The notes under the pieces were generated by a model that saw nothing but the letters and a program-made list of their open reading frames with translations, did no database searches and was not told the origin of the DNA. DNA of 64,000 nt from Panicum virgatum (Eukaryota > Streptophyta > Magnoliopsida > Poales > Poaceae): the NCBI RefSeq assembly GCF_016808335.1, contig NC_053142.1, positions 42,389,674-42,453,673 on the forward strand, read 5' to 3'. Below are positions 24,330 through 36,500 of this stretch, piece after piece. The position numbers and the translations under genes are program-made. Within the stretch, counting starts at the first letter, position 1, and each line of letters begins with the position of its first letter.

Positions 24330-25020
24330 TATCACCAGGATCCCGTCGTACCAGCCTCAAAATCCCCGAATCCCCTGAATAAGAGCAATACAACTTCCGT
24401 AAGTTTGCAGGGATCGCCATGAATCTTTCTGACAATGTCCAAGTTGAAACAGCCAAGCATCCAATTGGGACCAAATACAGATCGCACCGGCATCGGTTGA
24501 CCCTAAAATTCCTGCGCGAAGGGGCTCAAACCATAGCCCAGGCACCTAATCGCTCAAATACCTCCCCAGACGCGACGCAAGGAATGACGCATCTAGGGTT
24601 TCGATGCGGGCCGCGGGGCGAATCTGGAACGCCGCGGCGGCAAAGCAACCGCCGGAACCAACGGAATTCGAGCCACCGTTTCGGGACCTCACCTCGGGGA
24701 GCGGAGACGCCTCGTCCCGCGGCGGCCGCGGGGGATCGGGCTAGCCCGACGAGCTGTCGCGCGACGCGGCTGGATCAGAAGGCGCCGAGTGGGTGGGGGT
24801 GCGGTCCGGGCCGTCCGCGGGAGCGGCGGCGGCGCCCGAGGCCGGGCGGGCACCGGGCGGAGGCGGCGGGCGATCAGAACCCGCGGCACGGTCGCCGGTC
24901 GCTGCGGGGAACGCCGGGGGTCGCCTCCGGGGGCGAGGCGGGGCGGCGTGGGGACGGCGAGGCTTTTGGCTGGCGTTGGGTGAAAATGGGAAGCAGGGCG
25001 CACACCAATTAAATAGGCGT
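24330..25020 (-). promoter_or_regulatory. 5' UTR, UTR intron and core promoter of the SPT2-like gene
   Basis: Upstream of the ATG, a TTATTCAG acceptor ends at 24375 and a CGAG/GTGAGG donor lies at 24692, giving a leader intron of about 320 bp. A very GC-rich, CpG-rich leader exon follows to about 24985, and a TATTTAAT box sits near 25010 on the minus strand. The GC-rich frames here are leader sequence. Confidence 0.55.
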
Positions 25021-25788
25021 TTCGCCTGCGCCCGGGCTATCTCAGGAGCCTGACGTCGCCGCGCGGCTCAGATGTCTCTGGAACCTCCGCATGGCGCACT
25101 GGACTTCCTGTTTTGGCAGCTGCTGCGGGGGCCCAATCGCGAGCTCGGACGCTGCCGGCCCGTTTCCTTGCCCAAAAAGCGTTGCTGCCGTCAACACCGA
25201 GCAGCGCGAGAATGGAAGCCCGAGGTGGGCCTTGGTCCCACCCCCTGTCTTCTTTGCAAGGGGAATGAAAATTTCCTGTTTATCCTGAAATTTTCAGTAG
25301 TTTTGCCATCCAAATGCTAGCCGAAGTAGATAACCTTCCTCTCAGAAAAATAAAAAAGGAAAGCAAACTCATGCGGTGACATTGCTGCACTTGAACAGTA
25401 CAAGCCTGCAGCTGCAGCACAAGTTTTCATAAGACGGTCCACAGGTTAAGCATGGTTAGCAAGATACAGAAATGAAGGAAACATGGTCACATAGAGCAGG
25501 GAGTCGCATTAACAAAAGGGGAACATATAATGCGCTGTCATGTGCTTAAGTTCTTCCTCATATCCATTTCTGAGCAGAAACTATGCCATAGACACTTGAC
25601 TCCTTCAGTTTACAACCAAAATTCTCTGTATATCTGATTGACCTTGACCTAATGTGCAGCAAAAGAAAAACATTTCAAAAGGGCATTGATGCCCAGTGCG
25701 GATACATCTCAGTACCTTGCCATGCTCTGGTTGAAGAGGTTACCTTCCTGCACTGTCATGTACTATCCAGTTCTACACTACTACTTAT

Positions 25789-26050
25789 ATCACTGCATCA
25801 GCTGCTATGTTATCCTCTGAAGATCTAAGATGAAAGTAGCGGTTAATTGCTGGGGCAGGAGGATGTAACTTCATCTTGCAGATCAACAAACCGACCACTG
25901 TGCTTTGGTCAAACTACTACTACTTATATCACAGCATCAACTACTATGTTATCCTCTGAAGATCTAAGATGAAAGTAGCGGTTAGATTGCTGGGACAGGA
26001 GATGGAACTTCATCTTGCAGATCGACGAACCAACCACTCTGCTTTGGTCA
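25789..26050. repeat. Tandem duplication of about 130 bp at a gene 3' end
   Basis: About 25789-25916 and 25919-26050 match at most positions, sharing for example CTCTGAAGATCTAAGATGAA. The right copy holds the last codons and TGA of the gene at 26010-28367. The left copy lies in its 3' UTR and carries small differences, so the terminal coding segment exists twice. The rest of 25066-25788 shows no gene. Confidence 0.85.
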
Positions 26051-28367
26051 AACCGTAGTAGACTGCTTTGCATCCAGGCCACATGAGAAAATTCCAGCCA
26101 ATGGGAGATCCACCGATGACATAAGACCCCTGCGGGAGTCCACCCTGCTGCACTGTATGATCTGTTGTCTTACTTGGTCTGAGCCCCTTTTTTGTCTCCA
26201 CCAGCAATATATGTGCTGCAATGTCTGAGTTATCATGCTTGATCGGTACATCCCCACCTATACTGTGCACGAAATTTCCAGCCAGGCTTGTTGGAGGAAC
26301 TTGACTCTTCTCTGCAGATGGAACATTTCCAGCAGGCTTGTCCTCAGGAGATCTGGCTGCAGGTTTGTCGAACGGTTTCACAGGCTCAGCAGCAGCAGAG
26401 GAAAGATCAAGCCGTGCTTTCTTGGATAATTCCATGACATCTTTCATCTCTTTAAGACAAAAGAAGAGCACAAGGCAGACAAGTTAGATTTAATTATCTC
26501 AAGAATCTCTATGCACACATATGCATGGAAGAAAAACCATATGTTTAATCACTCAAATATAACACCCAGATAATCGAAGAGGTATCTATAGATCACAAGA
26601 CAAGGGGCATTATTGCTGGCCTTTACATATGCATTTTGAAAGGAAGCTTCTGATTTGTGTATTTCCCTTAACTGATTATGTAATCCAGAGTTATATTCTT
26701 CCTTTTGCATTTAGGTTACAATACATATCTGCTCGTTTCAAATGATCACTGCTTCCGAGTAGATCACATAATTAAAGAAGAACTCCATACGACTTTATAC
26801 CAAATGCAAAACACAATAAATGTGAGAAACGCAGGACTCAGGTGGCAGGCTTTCGAAAGCAATAATATATTTACATGGTAGATAAGAAATCAAATGTGAC
26901 ATACTAATAGTCACAGATGGGTTAACCACACTGAGGATTGCATATTTGCCTGCACACATTTGAGAAGAGCTGAAAACTGCCATAGCGCCTAAGGCTGTCA
27001 TAATTATGTTACTACCCAACAGAGCAATATGGTTTTCTATAAAATGATGATAACCTACAGAAAATGGTTAAAATTCAAAATCTTCTGCCATAACGCTATC
27101 TTTAGTGCAGAAAATGATCACTGAAATACACTGGGAAATTCCACATATTGTTCCAGTATGATGGACCAATCACTTACCTTTCAAGATCTCAACAGCAGCA
27201 TCTTCCTTTTGGGACTCAGTTCCTTGGCAAACCTTCATTACAATTTACACACGCAAATTTTAGAACTGATTAATGTTTTACTCATAACCAATGACATGAC
27301 AAGCAAACAATCATGAGATATATCAGATATTCTTATTGGCAAAAGGTACTAATATATTTCTTAAAAAATTGTAGTACAATACCACATATCAACAATGAAA
27401 GGCACGCGGACGTTAACCTGATTGCTTATTATCAGACCCACAACATATCCATTCCTGAACTCTAACTTCAATTTTTTTTTCAGCATGTACTTGTCCCCAT
27501 CATACCATAATTTTTCACTTTTAGGAAAACGCCACCCCAAAAACTTATGAACTCAGCAAAGAGTAGACTCAATAGAAACTCCCGTAACTCCATTCAGAAG
27601 CACAATACTACCGCCAGTGCTATACCTTGAAACCTCGCAGACAAAAACATTCCAGCACGTTATGGTGAACCGGCCTGATAACTTAAAACCACATCCATCC
27701 CGTGAGCTTCAATTTCCATTTTGTATCAATACGTACTTGTTATCAGACCATTAAATTCAACAGCAAACAGCACCCGCCTAAGGACTAGTATGAATCATGA
27801 ACCTCAGCACAAACATTTCAGTTAAAGCGTCGACAGGATATTCCGCAATTTCATTCACAAGCACAATATAACCTCCAGTCCTCTACTCCTCTACCCTGAA
27901 ACATCGCAAGCAAAAGCATTCCTACATGCTGAATTAAGAATACGATGATCGTGCTAGCTAGCTAGCTAGCTAGCGGCTACTGCTGCTGCTATCGCTGAAT
28001 GGAACTCGAGGATGTTAGGGTTTTGAGTGGGGACCTGAAGGAAGCAGCCGCGGAGATTTGCGACGGTTTCTCTGATCGTGTAGTACGGCGAGCGTTGAAA
28101 CCCCACCTCCTCCACCTTCCGCTTCTTCGGTGGCGCCTCGGACTCAACGCCGGAAGGAGGAGCAGGCGGCGGCCGAGGCGGCTGCTGCAGCAGCTGCTCC
28201 GGGCTGGAGGTTGTCGTGGACTCCGACGGCGGAGGCGGATGAGCAGGGATGGTGGCCGGAGGGAGCATCGCGGCTGGCTGGAGGGAAGAGAATGGGGGGC
28301 CGACGGCCGGTTTGGGGACTCCCCGGTTTGGAGCCGAGATGGCCAACGAGAGTGGGGATTTGGACAT
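26010..28367 (-). CDS. Conserved plant protein of unknown function, 3 exons
   Basis: Model 28367-28035, 27232-27178, 26449-26010, with GT/AG borders, matching phases and 828 bp (275 aa plus stop). Residues 1-75 are P/S/T-rich (MSKSPLSLAISAPNRG). A basic patch PPKKRKVEE resembles a nuclear localisation signal. It is followed by a compact region (YYTIRETVANLRGCF, then EMKDVMELSKKARLDL) and a C-terminal block with GGSPIGWNFLMWPGCKAVYYG. I do not recognise a named family; a nuclear role is inferred only from the basic patch. Its ATG lies inside the target duplication of a foldback element inserted directly upstream, and its last codons are duplicated in tandem just downstream. Confidence 0.75.
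27953..27974. repeat. (GCTA)n microsatellite
   Basis: Five and a half perfect GCTA units in intron 1 of the preceding gene, close to its donor site. Confidence 0.95.
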
Positions 28368-29421
28368 GGAAAAGTCTGCTTTGCGTCCCTCAATTATAAA
28401 ATCGAATATATGACCTGCTCCACCACATTTAAATTGGGTAACTTTCTTGCCTGAGTGGTTTTAGGCTAAGGTATAGGTAACAGCGATTTGAACGATTTTA
28501 TGGTCTATTCATATGTGCACCTTTAGAAGTAACAAAGTATCACATAGAGAGCTCTAAAATCATGATATTTTACAAAACACTAAACCATAGAGCATGGATA
28601 ACAGTACAATAAAATATGCAAGATTTTGTTGAATAAATTAAATTGTTGAATTTCAAAAGGAGGCATAATTGAAAATTTTCTAAATTTTTACGGTACCCAA
28701 ATGTCTGCTAAAAATTTGATAACATTATATTTGTGTGTCCTTTTGAATCTTGTATGCATGGCATCTTGATTTGAAAGATGTTATATATATAATATGTTTG
28801 AGTTGCTTCACAAATGTGAAGTGTAAGCAAGATTTCAAATAATCGCAATGAATAATCTACCATATTTAACCCACTTCAAAGTTTACCAAACATTCATTTC
28901 GATAATTTGAAATATTGCTTAGATTTTACATTTGTGAAGCAACCCAAATATATTATATATAACATGTGTCAAACAAAGATACCACATCAACAAGGTTCAA
29001 AAGAATACACAAATAAAAATTTTATAAAAATTTTAGCAGTCATTTGGGTACCATAAAAATTTTAAAGAAAGTTGATTCTACCTCCTTTTGAAATTCAAGA
29101 ATTTAAATTTCACTCAACAGAATCTTGCACATCTTATTGTACTGTTATCCATGCTACTCCAAAAAATATATGGTTTAGCGTTTTGTAAAATATCTTGATT
29201 TTTAGAGCTCTCTAGGTGATACTTTGTTACTTCTAAAGTTGCACATATGAAAAATCCAAAAAAAATTGTCAAAACTACTGTCACCTCAGCCTCAAACCAC
29301 TCAGGAAGTAAAGTCGCCTGGTTTTGATGAGTTGGAGGAGGGCATACGTCCGGTTTTGTAGTTGGAGGAGGAAAATTAGACTTTCGTGAAAGTTAAGGGA
29401 GGCAAAGTAGATTTTTTTTCT
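28368..29421. mobile_element. Foldback MULE-like element abutting a start codon
   Basis: About 1.05 kb formed almost wholly of two inverted arms of about 430-500 bp around a centre near 28850. The arms share CCTGAGTGGTTT, AGTAACAAAGTATCAC and TTTCAAAAGGAGG. Ends resemble AGTCTGCTTTGC and AATCTACTTTGC. Flanks TTTGGACAT (28359-28367) and TTTGGACTT (29422-29430) match at 8 of 9 bases, a Mutator-type 9-bp duplication. The left duplication copy is the reverse complement of the first three codons of the neighbouring gene. It has no coding capacity; the long perfect-like hairpin could feed small-RNA production. Confidence 0.82.
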
Positions 29422-30238
29422 TTTGGACTTAGAATGTTTGGCACTATTCTAAGGGAAATACCTAATGTGTCTTATTTTAAGGGTTAACCGTTGGATGAAA
29501 ATTTTGATGGCCAAGATATATTGAACATCTAGATAGGTTTTGTCGCTGCCATAGACAAGTGTTCGGCGTCTAACTATGGGCCAATCTCAATAATCTTGGA
29601 CTCACTTCCTCTCCTCAATTCACTCTCCAGAGTAGCGTTTGGTTAGAGAGGAGGTAGGATGGAACAACTCCATTCTTAATTTAAGGAATGAGATCATTCT
29701 AAGCTATATGTTTGGTTATAGGAATGGAGCCACTCCATTTCATGTTTGGTTGGACGTACAAGAATGGATATATCATCAATCAATTAACCACCATTACATG
29801 TGTCGGTCACCCAATCCTCCCCTCCCTTCCTCTCTCCCACCATAGCAACCCGAGCTCCCTAAGTCCTGGCTCACTCGAGCTCCACCCACGGCCGTGCTCC
29901 GCTCGCGCCACCTGAGATTTTCGCATGCGAGACACTCTACCTTCGAGCTCCGCACATATGCTGATCGTGCTCCGGCCACGCCGCTGAGCTCTGCGCATGC
30001 CGGCTGGCTTAATCCATGTCACCTGAGATTCCCAAGTCGGATGCTCTCCTCCCGAGCTATATCCACAACCTAGCCCCACGCGCGCCGCCGAGCTCCGCGC
30101 ATGCTAGTCGCGCTCCGCCCGCACCGCCCGAGGTCTACTCAACGCCGCTCCAAGCTCCCAAGCTTTGCCACCCGCCCCCAGAGCTCTAGCCCACTTTGCC
30201 CTCACTACTACAAAAACTGATTAACCGAGGTGCTTTGA

Positions 30239-33200
30239 TGAAGCGTCCCCTCATAAGAGAGAACTTAAATGTGATATAAACATCAGTCCCAGGAGGCTGA
30301 TGCCACATTTATTACATCAGATGGTTCATTACCGTACAAACCTCCGAGGAGGACACTCGATACAGATGATGATAATAAGTAACCAAGTTACGACATAACA
30401 CCAGAGCGCGACCCACATGGGATCTAGCTCGGGCTCAGAGTACTGCGCCAGCGAAAACATCTCGAACAGGGCCGGTTCCACAAGCAAGGTTGGGTGTAAA
30501 ACGATAACCCTACTCGGCGTTGTCTGGTACGAAGTCTGGGTCTTCTTCTATAAAAAGTAAGAATGAGGTGAGTACAAACGTACTCAGCAAGTCCAACCAC
30601 TCCCATGGAGGGGGTTATATCAGAATAACATGCTCAAGTAAAATAAGGAAAAAGTTACGGTTTAATTTGCGGAAAGCTAAATTTTATGAAGGGGTTCGTT
30701 TAGCCGAAAACATTTCAGAAACCAGTTTTTGTTTTGAGTAACACGGAGTGCAAGTTTTAAACTGCTACCGGACTCCTCATCCGCTGTAGCACACGGCACA
30801 ACTGCCGGACACATCTCCAAAACAACTCACGCCAAACCATCCCAAAGTAAACACTAGTTGTGAGACCACACCGTAACTCACCCAGTACCATGGGCACGGA
30901 CTATTCGAATAGGTTTTTAACTCTGCAGAGGTGTGCAACTTTACCCACAAGCGGGTACTACAACACGAGCACCGTAGTGTCGGTGTAGATCCCGACATAG
31001 CCATTACCCACCTTAGCTAGACCTGATTTGCCATCACGGGATTCTCCAAGGGGTCGTCGACCTATCTCTGAGGTATAACCGGGGTATAAGTCATACTGAG
31101 CCTATCCCTTCTCCTTGGTCACCCATTGCTCTCAGCCCTCCTGATGGCTATCACATCAACTAGTGGGGTTATGCTAAGTCGTTGACCATTCAACGGTCGA
31201 GTGGTCTGCACGTTAGTGGAGTTAGGTGAGATGACACACCAACTCTGTTCTTAGTTGTGACAAGATGGATATCTCCCTTCCTTACCCTGCCACATAGGCA
31301 CCAGCACACCAAATGGCAAATCCCGCAGAAATGCCATCCATCCCGTCTAAACTCACTTTTCAAAAACACCGCTTTTATCCCTTCCCACATACTCACGCAT
31401 TTTCTTTTATAAAACAAATAGCATTATGTGTATAGTCCTAAGCGTTCTAATAGCGATTAACGTCCAAGCAAAATCAGACATTAATCTAGGTGGTCAAGGA
31501 ATGGTTATAACAAATCAAGGGGTGGCTATCCAACCGTGTTTTCATGCAGGCAAAACATATGCAATTTTATAAAGCAGGCCAATAGGTTATGTTTATAAAA
31601 ACTAGGACTGAAACATGCATCAAAGGGCGGGATTGAACTTGCCGTCTTCAAAGCCTTCCGGGATGTCCTGTCCTTCGGGCTCGGGGTCGCGGAACTGGTC
31701 CTCGTTCACCTGCTCGCAGTACTGCTCGTCGACGGGTTCTTCCTCGGTCACTTCGTGATCTACGGCGACGACGATGCAACGGCAAACAAACACAAACAAG
31801 CAAAACACAAAATAAAAAAACGAGCTCAAAGAGAAGAAGGGAAAAAATGGAAGAAGTTGATGGTAAATAATTTTATAAGAATCTGGGAAAAGAATTATTA
31901 GAGTTGGAGTTTGGGATTGGTGAGATATGGCACTGTCGTAATAGCTATTTCCAAAATAAAATGGATGGGATTAGATCAGGGACTTGCTTGCACGTGATTT
32001 ATTTTTGGTGGGCTGGGCATGTGCGATTGGTAATTGGGCTCTGGGCTTGATTAGTGTTTGGACTTGGGGGAAGGAAAATAGGAGAGGCACGGGTAGACAG
32101 GGCAGGCACTGGTAGTCAGTGCTTCCTGCTCCTCACGCCCAGCCACCATGGGAGGCAGACCAAGCTTCTCCAGCTTGTCGTACGACAGCTCGGGCTACTA
32201 TATGTGAAACTGAACATACGGGGAGAAAGAGGAGGGCGAGGGGGTTTCGGTTTGACAGCTTCGAGCATGGAAGGCGCAAGTCAGGTCCGGCCGCGTGGTA
32301 GCCATGGCCGCGGCTTATGAGCTCGCTGGTGGCGCGCAGACGAGGGGGCGCTAGTTGGGGAAGGCCAAGGGTGCTGTGGAGCTGCTCGGCAGCTGCTTAC
32401 CTTGGTGCGGGGCTGCCTACAGGAGGAGATCGACAAGAGGCTAGTTTCTTTGTGGAGGAGCAGAGCGAGGAGTGCTGGTGGAGTCGGGTGGCTTGGCGAG
32501 AGCTCGTCGTGGCGATGGAGGGCAACTCGACCTTGCCTTTTATAGGCCGGAGGAGCGGCAGCAGCTCGCGGCTCCAACCGTCCACCATCAATGGTGGCGA
32601 CTGTGGCTGGGCAGCTCACAGGCGTCGGCGTGCAGCGCGGTGTTGCTGAGATGGCGGCGGAGTTGACGATGCGTGTTACGCGGCAGCGGGCCTGGCGTGT
32701 TTGGGCGCAGTGGTGCGAGCAGGGTGGGGGCACGGCGAGGGGCGGCACGGCGTAGTGCTGGGTGACTGCGTGTGGCAGGCGGCGGCGGTGTGCCAAGGTC
32801 GCCAGTGCTGTGTGGAAGTCGTCACACGGTAAGGAGAAGGAGGCGGGCCGGCATGCGGCGGGAAGGCTGCTGCGGGGTGGGAGCTCGGCGGTGGGCGGCA
32901 CGGCGTGGTGCCGGCGGCAGCGCGCGGTCCCGTCGTGGGGCCGGCGTGTCGCGCGTGCGTTGTGAGCGCGAGCGAGGCAGCAGGTGGGGCCAGGTTTGGC
33001 GAGCCGCAGCGGGCGTGCGCAGCAGCTGCTGCTCAGGCATGGCCGCGTTTCAAGGATTGCTTGTGCGTGTGTAGCTTGCCTAGCTGACGAGCTTGCTCGC
33101 ATGCATGCATGGGTAGCTAGCTTGTGCTTGTGTAGCTTGCCTTGCGTGCTGATGCTTGTGCTGTGCCTGCTTGCGTGCTGTGTGTGTTCAAGCGTAGCTA

Positions 33201-33546
33201 GCTTGTATGTGGTGTTCGTGTGGTGTAGCAAGCTGGAAAACTAGCAACATGCAAGCTTGCTGCTGCTTGCGTGCATGGGCGCATTGATGTGTTTGCTATT
33301 TCTAGTGCTTATCTTGCCTATGCACTGCGTGCACAAAGGCTAGAGGGAGCGAGCAAGAGATTAGAGAAGCAAGGATGATTAGCTTCAACGATGGGTTTGA
33401 ACGGCAAAAATAATTGGATGTACATATTAGGTATAAGATAAAGATTAGATGATCAAGGAGTTGGGCTCAAAAGATATATTTTGCAATAGGTTCTGAAAAT
33501 GATTTTTAGCGAGTGAATTTGGTTAGTGAATTTTAGGGATGTTACA
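30239..33546 (-). repeat. 3' LTR of the gypsy element
   Basis: Minus-strand termini TGTAACATCCC...GGGACGCTTCA. TATAAAAGG at 32536-32544 (minus) is a plausible promoter. The long frames at 32281-33231 are antisense noise in a GC-rich region. Confidence 0.95.
30510..30547 (-). other. Exon-like acidic segment in 3' LTR
   Basis: TTTTTATAG is followed by codons for EEDPDFVPDNAE and TAG. The matching segment in the other LTR has a better acceptor (TTTTTACAG). About 1.1 kb upstream in LTR sense (31829-31620), another acidic frame contains DEQYCEQVNEDQFRDPEPEG. Confidence 0.4.
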
Positions 33547-36500
33547 AACCTACCCCACTTAAAATGAATCTTGTCCTCGAGATTCGGCTGGCTCCTAAAT
33601 AGATGGGGAAACTCTTTCTTCGGAGCATCTTCGCGCTCCCATGTTGCTTCTTCTACTCCATGTCTGCTCCACTGGACTCTGCAAATCCGTACTTCAGAGT
33701 TTCTTGTCCTCCTGGTGACCGTGTCCAGAATCTTGATTGGTACTTCCTGGTATCGTAAGTCTGGCTGTAGATCTATCGTTTCTACTGGCACGTGCTCTGC
33801 CTCTGGTACCCTCAAGCACCTTCTTAGTTGCGAGACATGAAACACTGGGTGTATATCCGACATTTCCTCTGGTAGCTCCAGACGGTATGCTACTGCTCCG
33901 ACTCTCTTCAGAACTTGATATGGTCCAATGTATCGAGGGGCCAATTTTCCTTGTACCTGAAATCTTCGGGTTCCTCGAATGGGTGACACCTTGAGATACA
34001 CAAAATCTCCTGGGTTGAAACTTATTTCCCGTCTTTTCTTGTCAGCGTAGCTCTTTTGCCTTGACTGGGCCGCTTTCAACTTCTCTCTAATCTCGGCAAC
34101 TCTTTCTTCTACTTCTTTTATAAGTGCGGGCCCAACTAGGGCACGTTCTCCAACTTCTGACCACATCAGCGGTGTTCTGTACTTTCTTCCGTAGAGAGCT
34201 TCGAACGGTGACATGCCCAGGCTTGCTTGATACCCGTTTTTGTATGAGAACTCGGCATAGGGTAAACTCTGCTCCCAATCTTTGCCATAAGTAAGGACAC
34301 ATGCCCTCAACATATCTTACATAATCTGATTTACTCTTTCTGTCTGGCCATCCGTCTGTGGGTGATAAGCGGAGCTGAAATCCAATTTTGTGCCTATAGC
34401 TTTGTGTAGACTTTTCCAAAATCTAGAGGTGAATTGAGTCCCTCTATCTGAAACAATTCGGCTGGGTACACCATGCAACTTTACTATGTTCTCCACATAG
34501 AGCTTGTCTAGCTTTTCTCCGTCGTAGTTGGTTCGTACGGGTATGAAGTGAGCCGCTTTAGTGAGTCGGTCCACTATTACCCATATGGAGTCATGTCCTT
34601 TCTGGGTTCTGGGCAAACCTACTACAAAATCCATCCCTATCTCATCCCATTTCCAAACCGGAATGGGTAGGGGTTGCAACAATCCCGCCGGCTTCTGGTG
34701 TTCAGCTTTGATCCTTTGGCAAGTATCACAACGGGGGACAAATCGTGTAATATCCGCCTTCATTCCATCCCACCAATATCTTTGTCTTAAATCCATATAC
34801 ATCTTGGTGGATCCTGGGTGGATGGAGTAGGTCGAGTTATGTGCTTCGTCCATGATTATCTGCCTGAAATCTCCTTTCTGGGGCACACAAATCCTATCTT
34901 TATACCATAACGTCCCCTTATTATCCACTCTAAAGTCCGGTGCCTTATTTTCTCCAGTCTGCCTCCGTATCTTCGTCAGCCTCTTGTCCGATCTTTGTGC
35001 CTTTCTGATTTTATCTTCTAGTGTGGATTGAACATTCAGTACTTGGCCGGAGCCTCGAGGGACAATGTGCACATTTAATCGTGACATCTCCTCGCGCAGA
35101 TGGTCATCCTTGGGTCCATAGGATTTTCGACTTAAGGCATCGGCTACTATGTTTGCCTTTCCGGGGTGGTAATGGATTTCCAAATTATAATCCTTAACCA
35201 ATTCCAACCATCTCCTTTGCCTTAAGTTCAAATCCGGCTGGGTGAAGATATACTTCAGGCTCTTATGGTCGGTATAGATCTCGCACTTATTTTCAATCAA
35301 ATAATGCCTCCAAAATTTAAGTGCGTGCACTACGGCTGCAAGTTCCAGATCATGGGTTGGATAATTCTGCTCATGAGACCTGAGCTGGCGGGAAGCATAT
35401 GCAACGACTTTCCCGTCTTGCATCAGTACACAACCCAATCCTTGTCGGGATGCATCACAATAGATGACAAAATCCCGATGAATATCTGGTAGGGTCAGTA
35501 CCGGAGCGGTCGTCAATCTTCGCTTCAGTTCCTGGAAACTCCTTTCACATGACTCTGTCCAGGTGAATTTCTTCTCCTTCTTGAGCAGCTCTGTCATGGG
35601 TCGGGCTATCTTGGAAAATCCTTCAATGAATCTCCGATAATATCCAGCTAATCCAAGAAAACTTCTGATCTCACTGACGTTGGTCGGTTGCTGCCAGTTG
35701 GACACTGCTTCGACCTTCTCGGGGTCCACTGCTACTCCTTCCGCGGTTAGAATATGACCAAGGAAAGCTACTTTCTCTAGCCAGAACTCACACTTGCTGA
35801 ATTTGGCGTATAGCCTATGCACTCTCAGCTTTTCCAAAACTACCCTTAGGTGCTGCTCGTGCTCCTGAATACTCTTCGAGTAAATAAGTATGTTGTCGAT
35901 GAAGACTACGACAAACTTATCTAACTCGTCCATAAACACCTTGTTCATGAGGTTCACGAAATAGGCAGGTGCATTTGTGAGTCCAAAGGACATCACAGTG
36001 AACTCAAACTGCCCGTACCGGGTGACGAAAGCTGTCTTTGGGATGTCGCTCTCCCTAATCTTGAGCTAAAAATATCCTGACCTCAGATCGATCTTGGAGA
36101 AGTACTTGGCTCCTTTTAACTGATCAAAAAGGTCATCGATCCTGTGAAGGGGGTACTTGTTCTTGATAGTGACCTCGTTTAGTGCCCGGTAATCTACACA
36201 CAACCTCACACTTCCGTCCTTCTTCTTGACAAGTAGAACCGGGGCTCCCCAAGGCGACGAACTTGGCCTGATAAAGCCGATTCGTTGTAGTTCTTCTAGT
36301 TGTTTCTTCAGTTCTGCCAATTCAGAGGCTGCCATTCTATAGGGTCTCTTGGCTATAGGGGCAGTTCCAGGGACAAGGTCAATAACAAACTCTACATCCC
36401 TATCTGGTGGCATACCGGGAAGTTCATCGGGGAAAACATCTGGGTACTCATTCACTACTGGGACTTCTTCCAAGGACTTGGCTTCCATGCTAAATACCAT
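33453..36500 (-). pseudogene. Gypsy pol: RT, RNase H, integrase, chromodomain-like end
   Basis: One frame with two nonsense codons, TAG at 36068-36066 and TAA at 34319-34317. It begins [16 protein letters not shown] motifs include [12 protein letters not shown] and the catalytic box region [12 protein letters not shown], where the usual YXDD reads FIDN, a degraded active site. RNase H follows ([28 protein letters not shown]). Integrase shows the H-H-C-C zinc region ([15 protein letters not shown]...[11 protein letters not shown]), the acidic triad region ([22 protein letters not shown]) and the C-terminal GPYQVLKRVG fold. The tail ILDTVTRRTRNSEVR...RHGVEEATWERED is chromodomain-like, placing it with Tekay/Del chromoviruses. 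Confidence 0.92.
33547..33565 (-). other. Polypurine tract of the gypsy element
   Basis: AAGTGGGGTAGG on the minus strand directly before the 3' LTR terminus TGTAACA, as needed for plus-strand priming. Confidence 0.75.

Noticed and set aside
27953..27974. Possible telomere-like or CRISPR-like repeat
   Set aside because: It is a plain GCTA microsatellite without spacers; no CRISPR array exists in this eukaryotic window.
32281..33231. 316-aa frame in the left gypsy LTR (and its 384-aa counterpart at 42368-43522)
   Set aside because: The two LTR copies differ in reading length through small indels, composition is low-complexity H/A/R/P, and it spans the LTR promoter.
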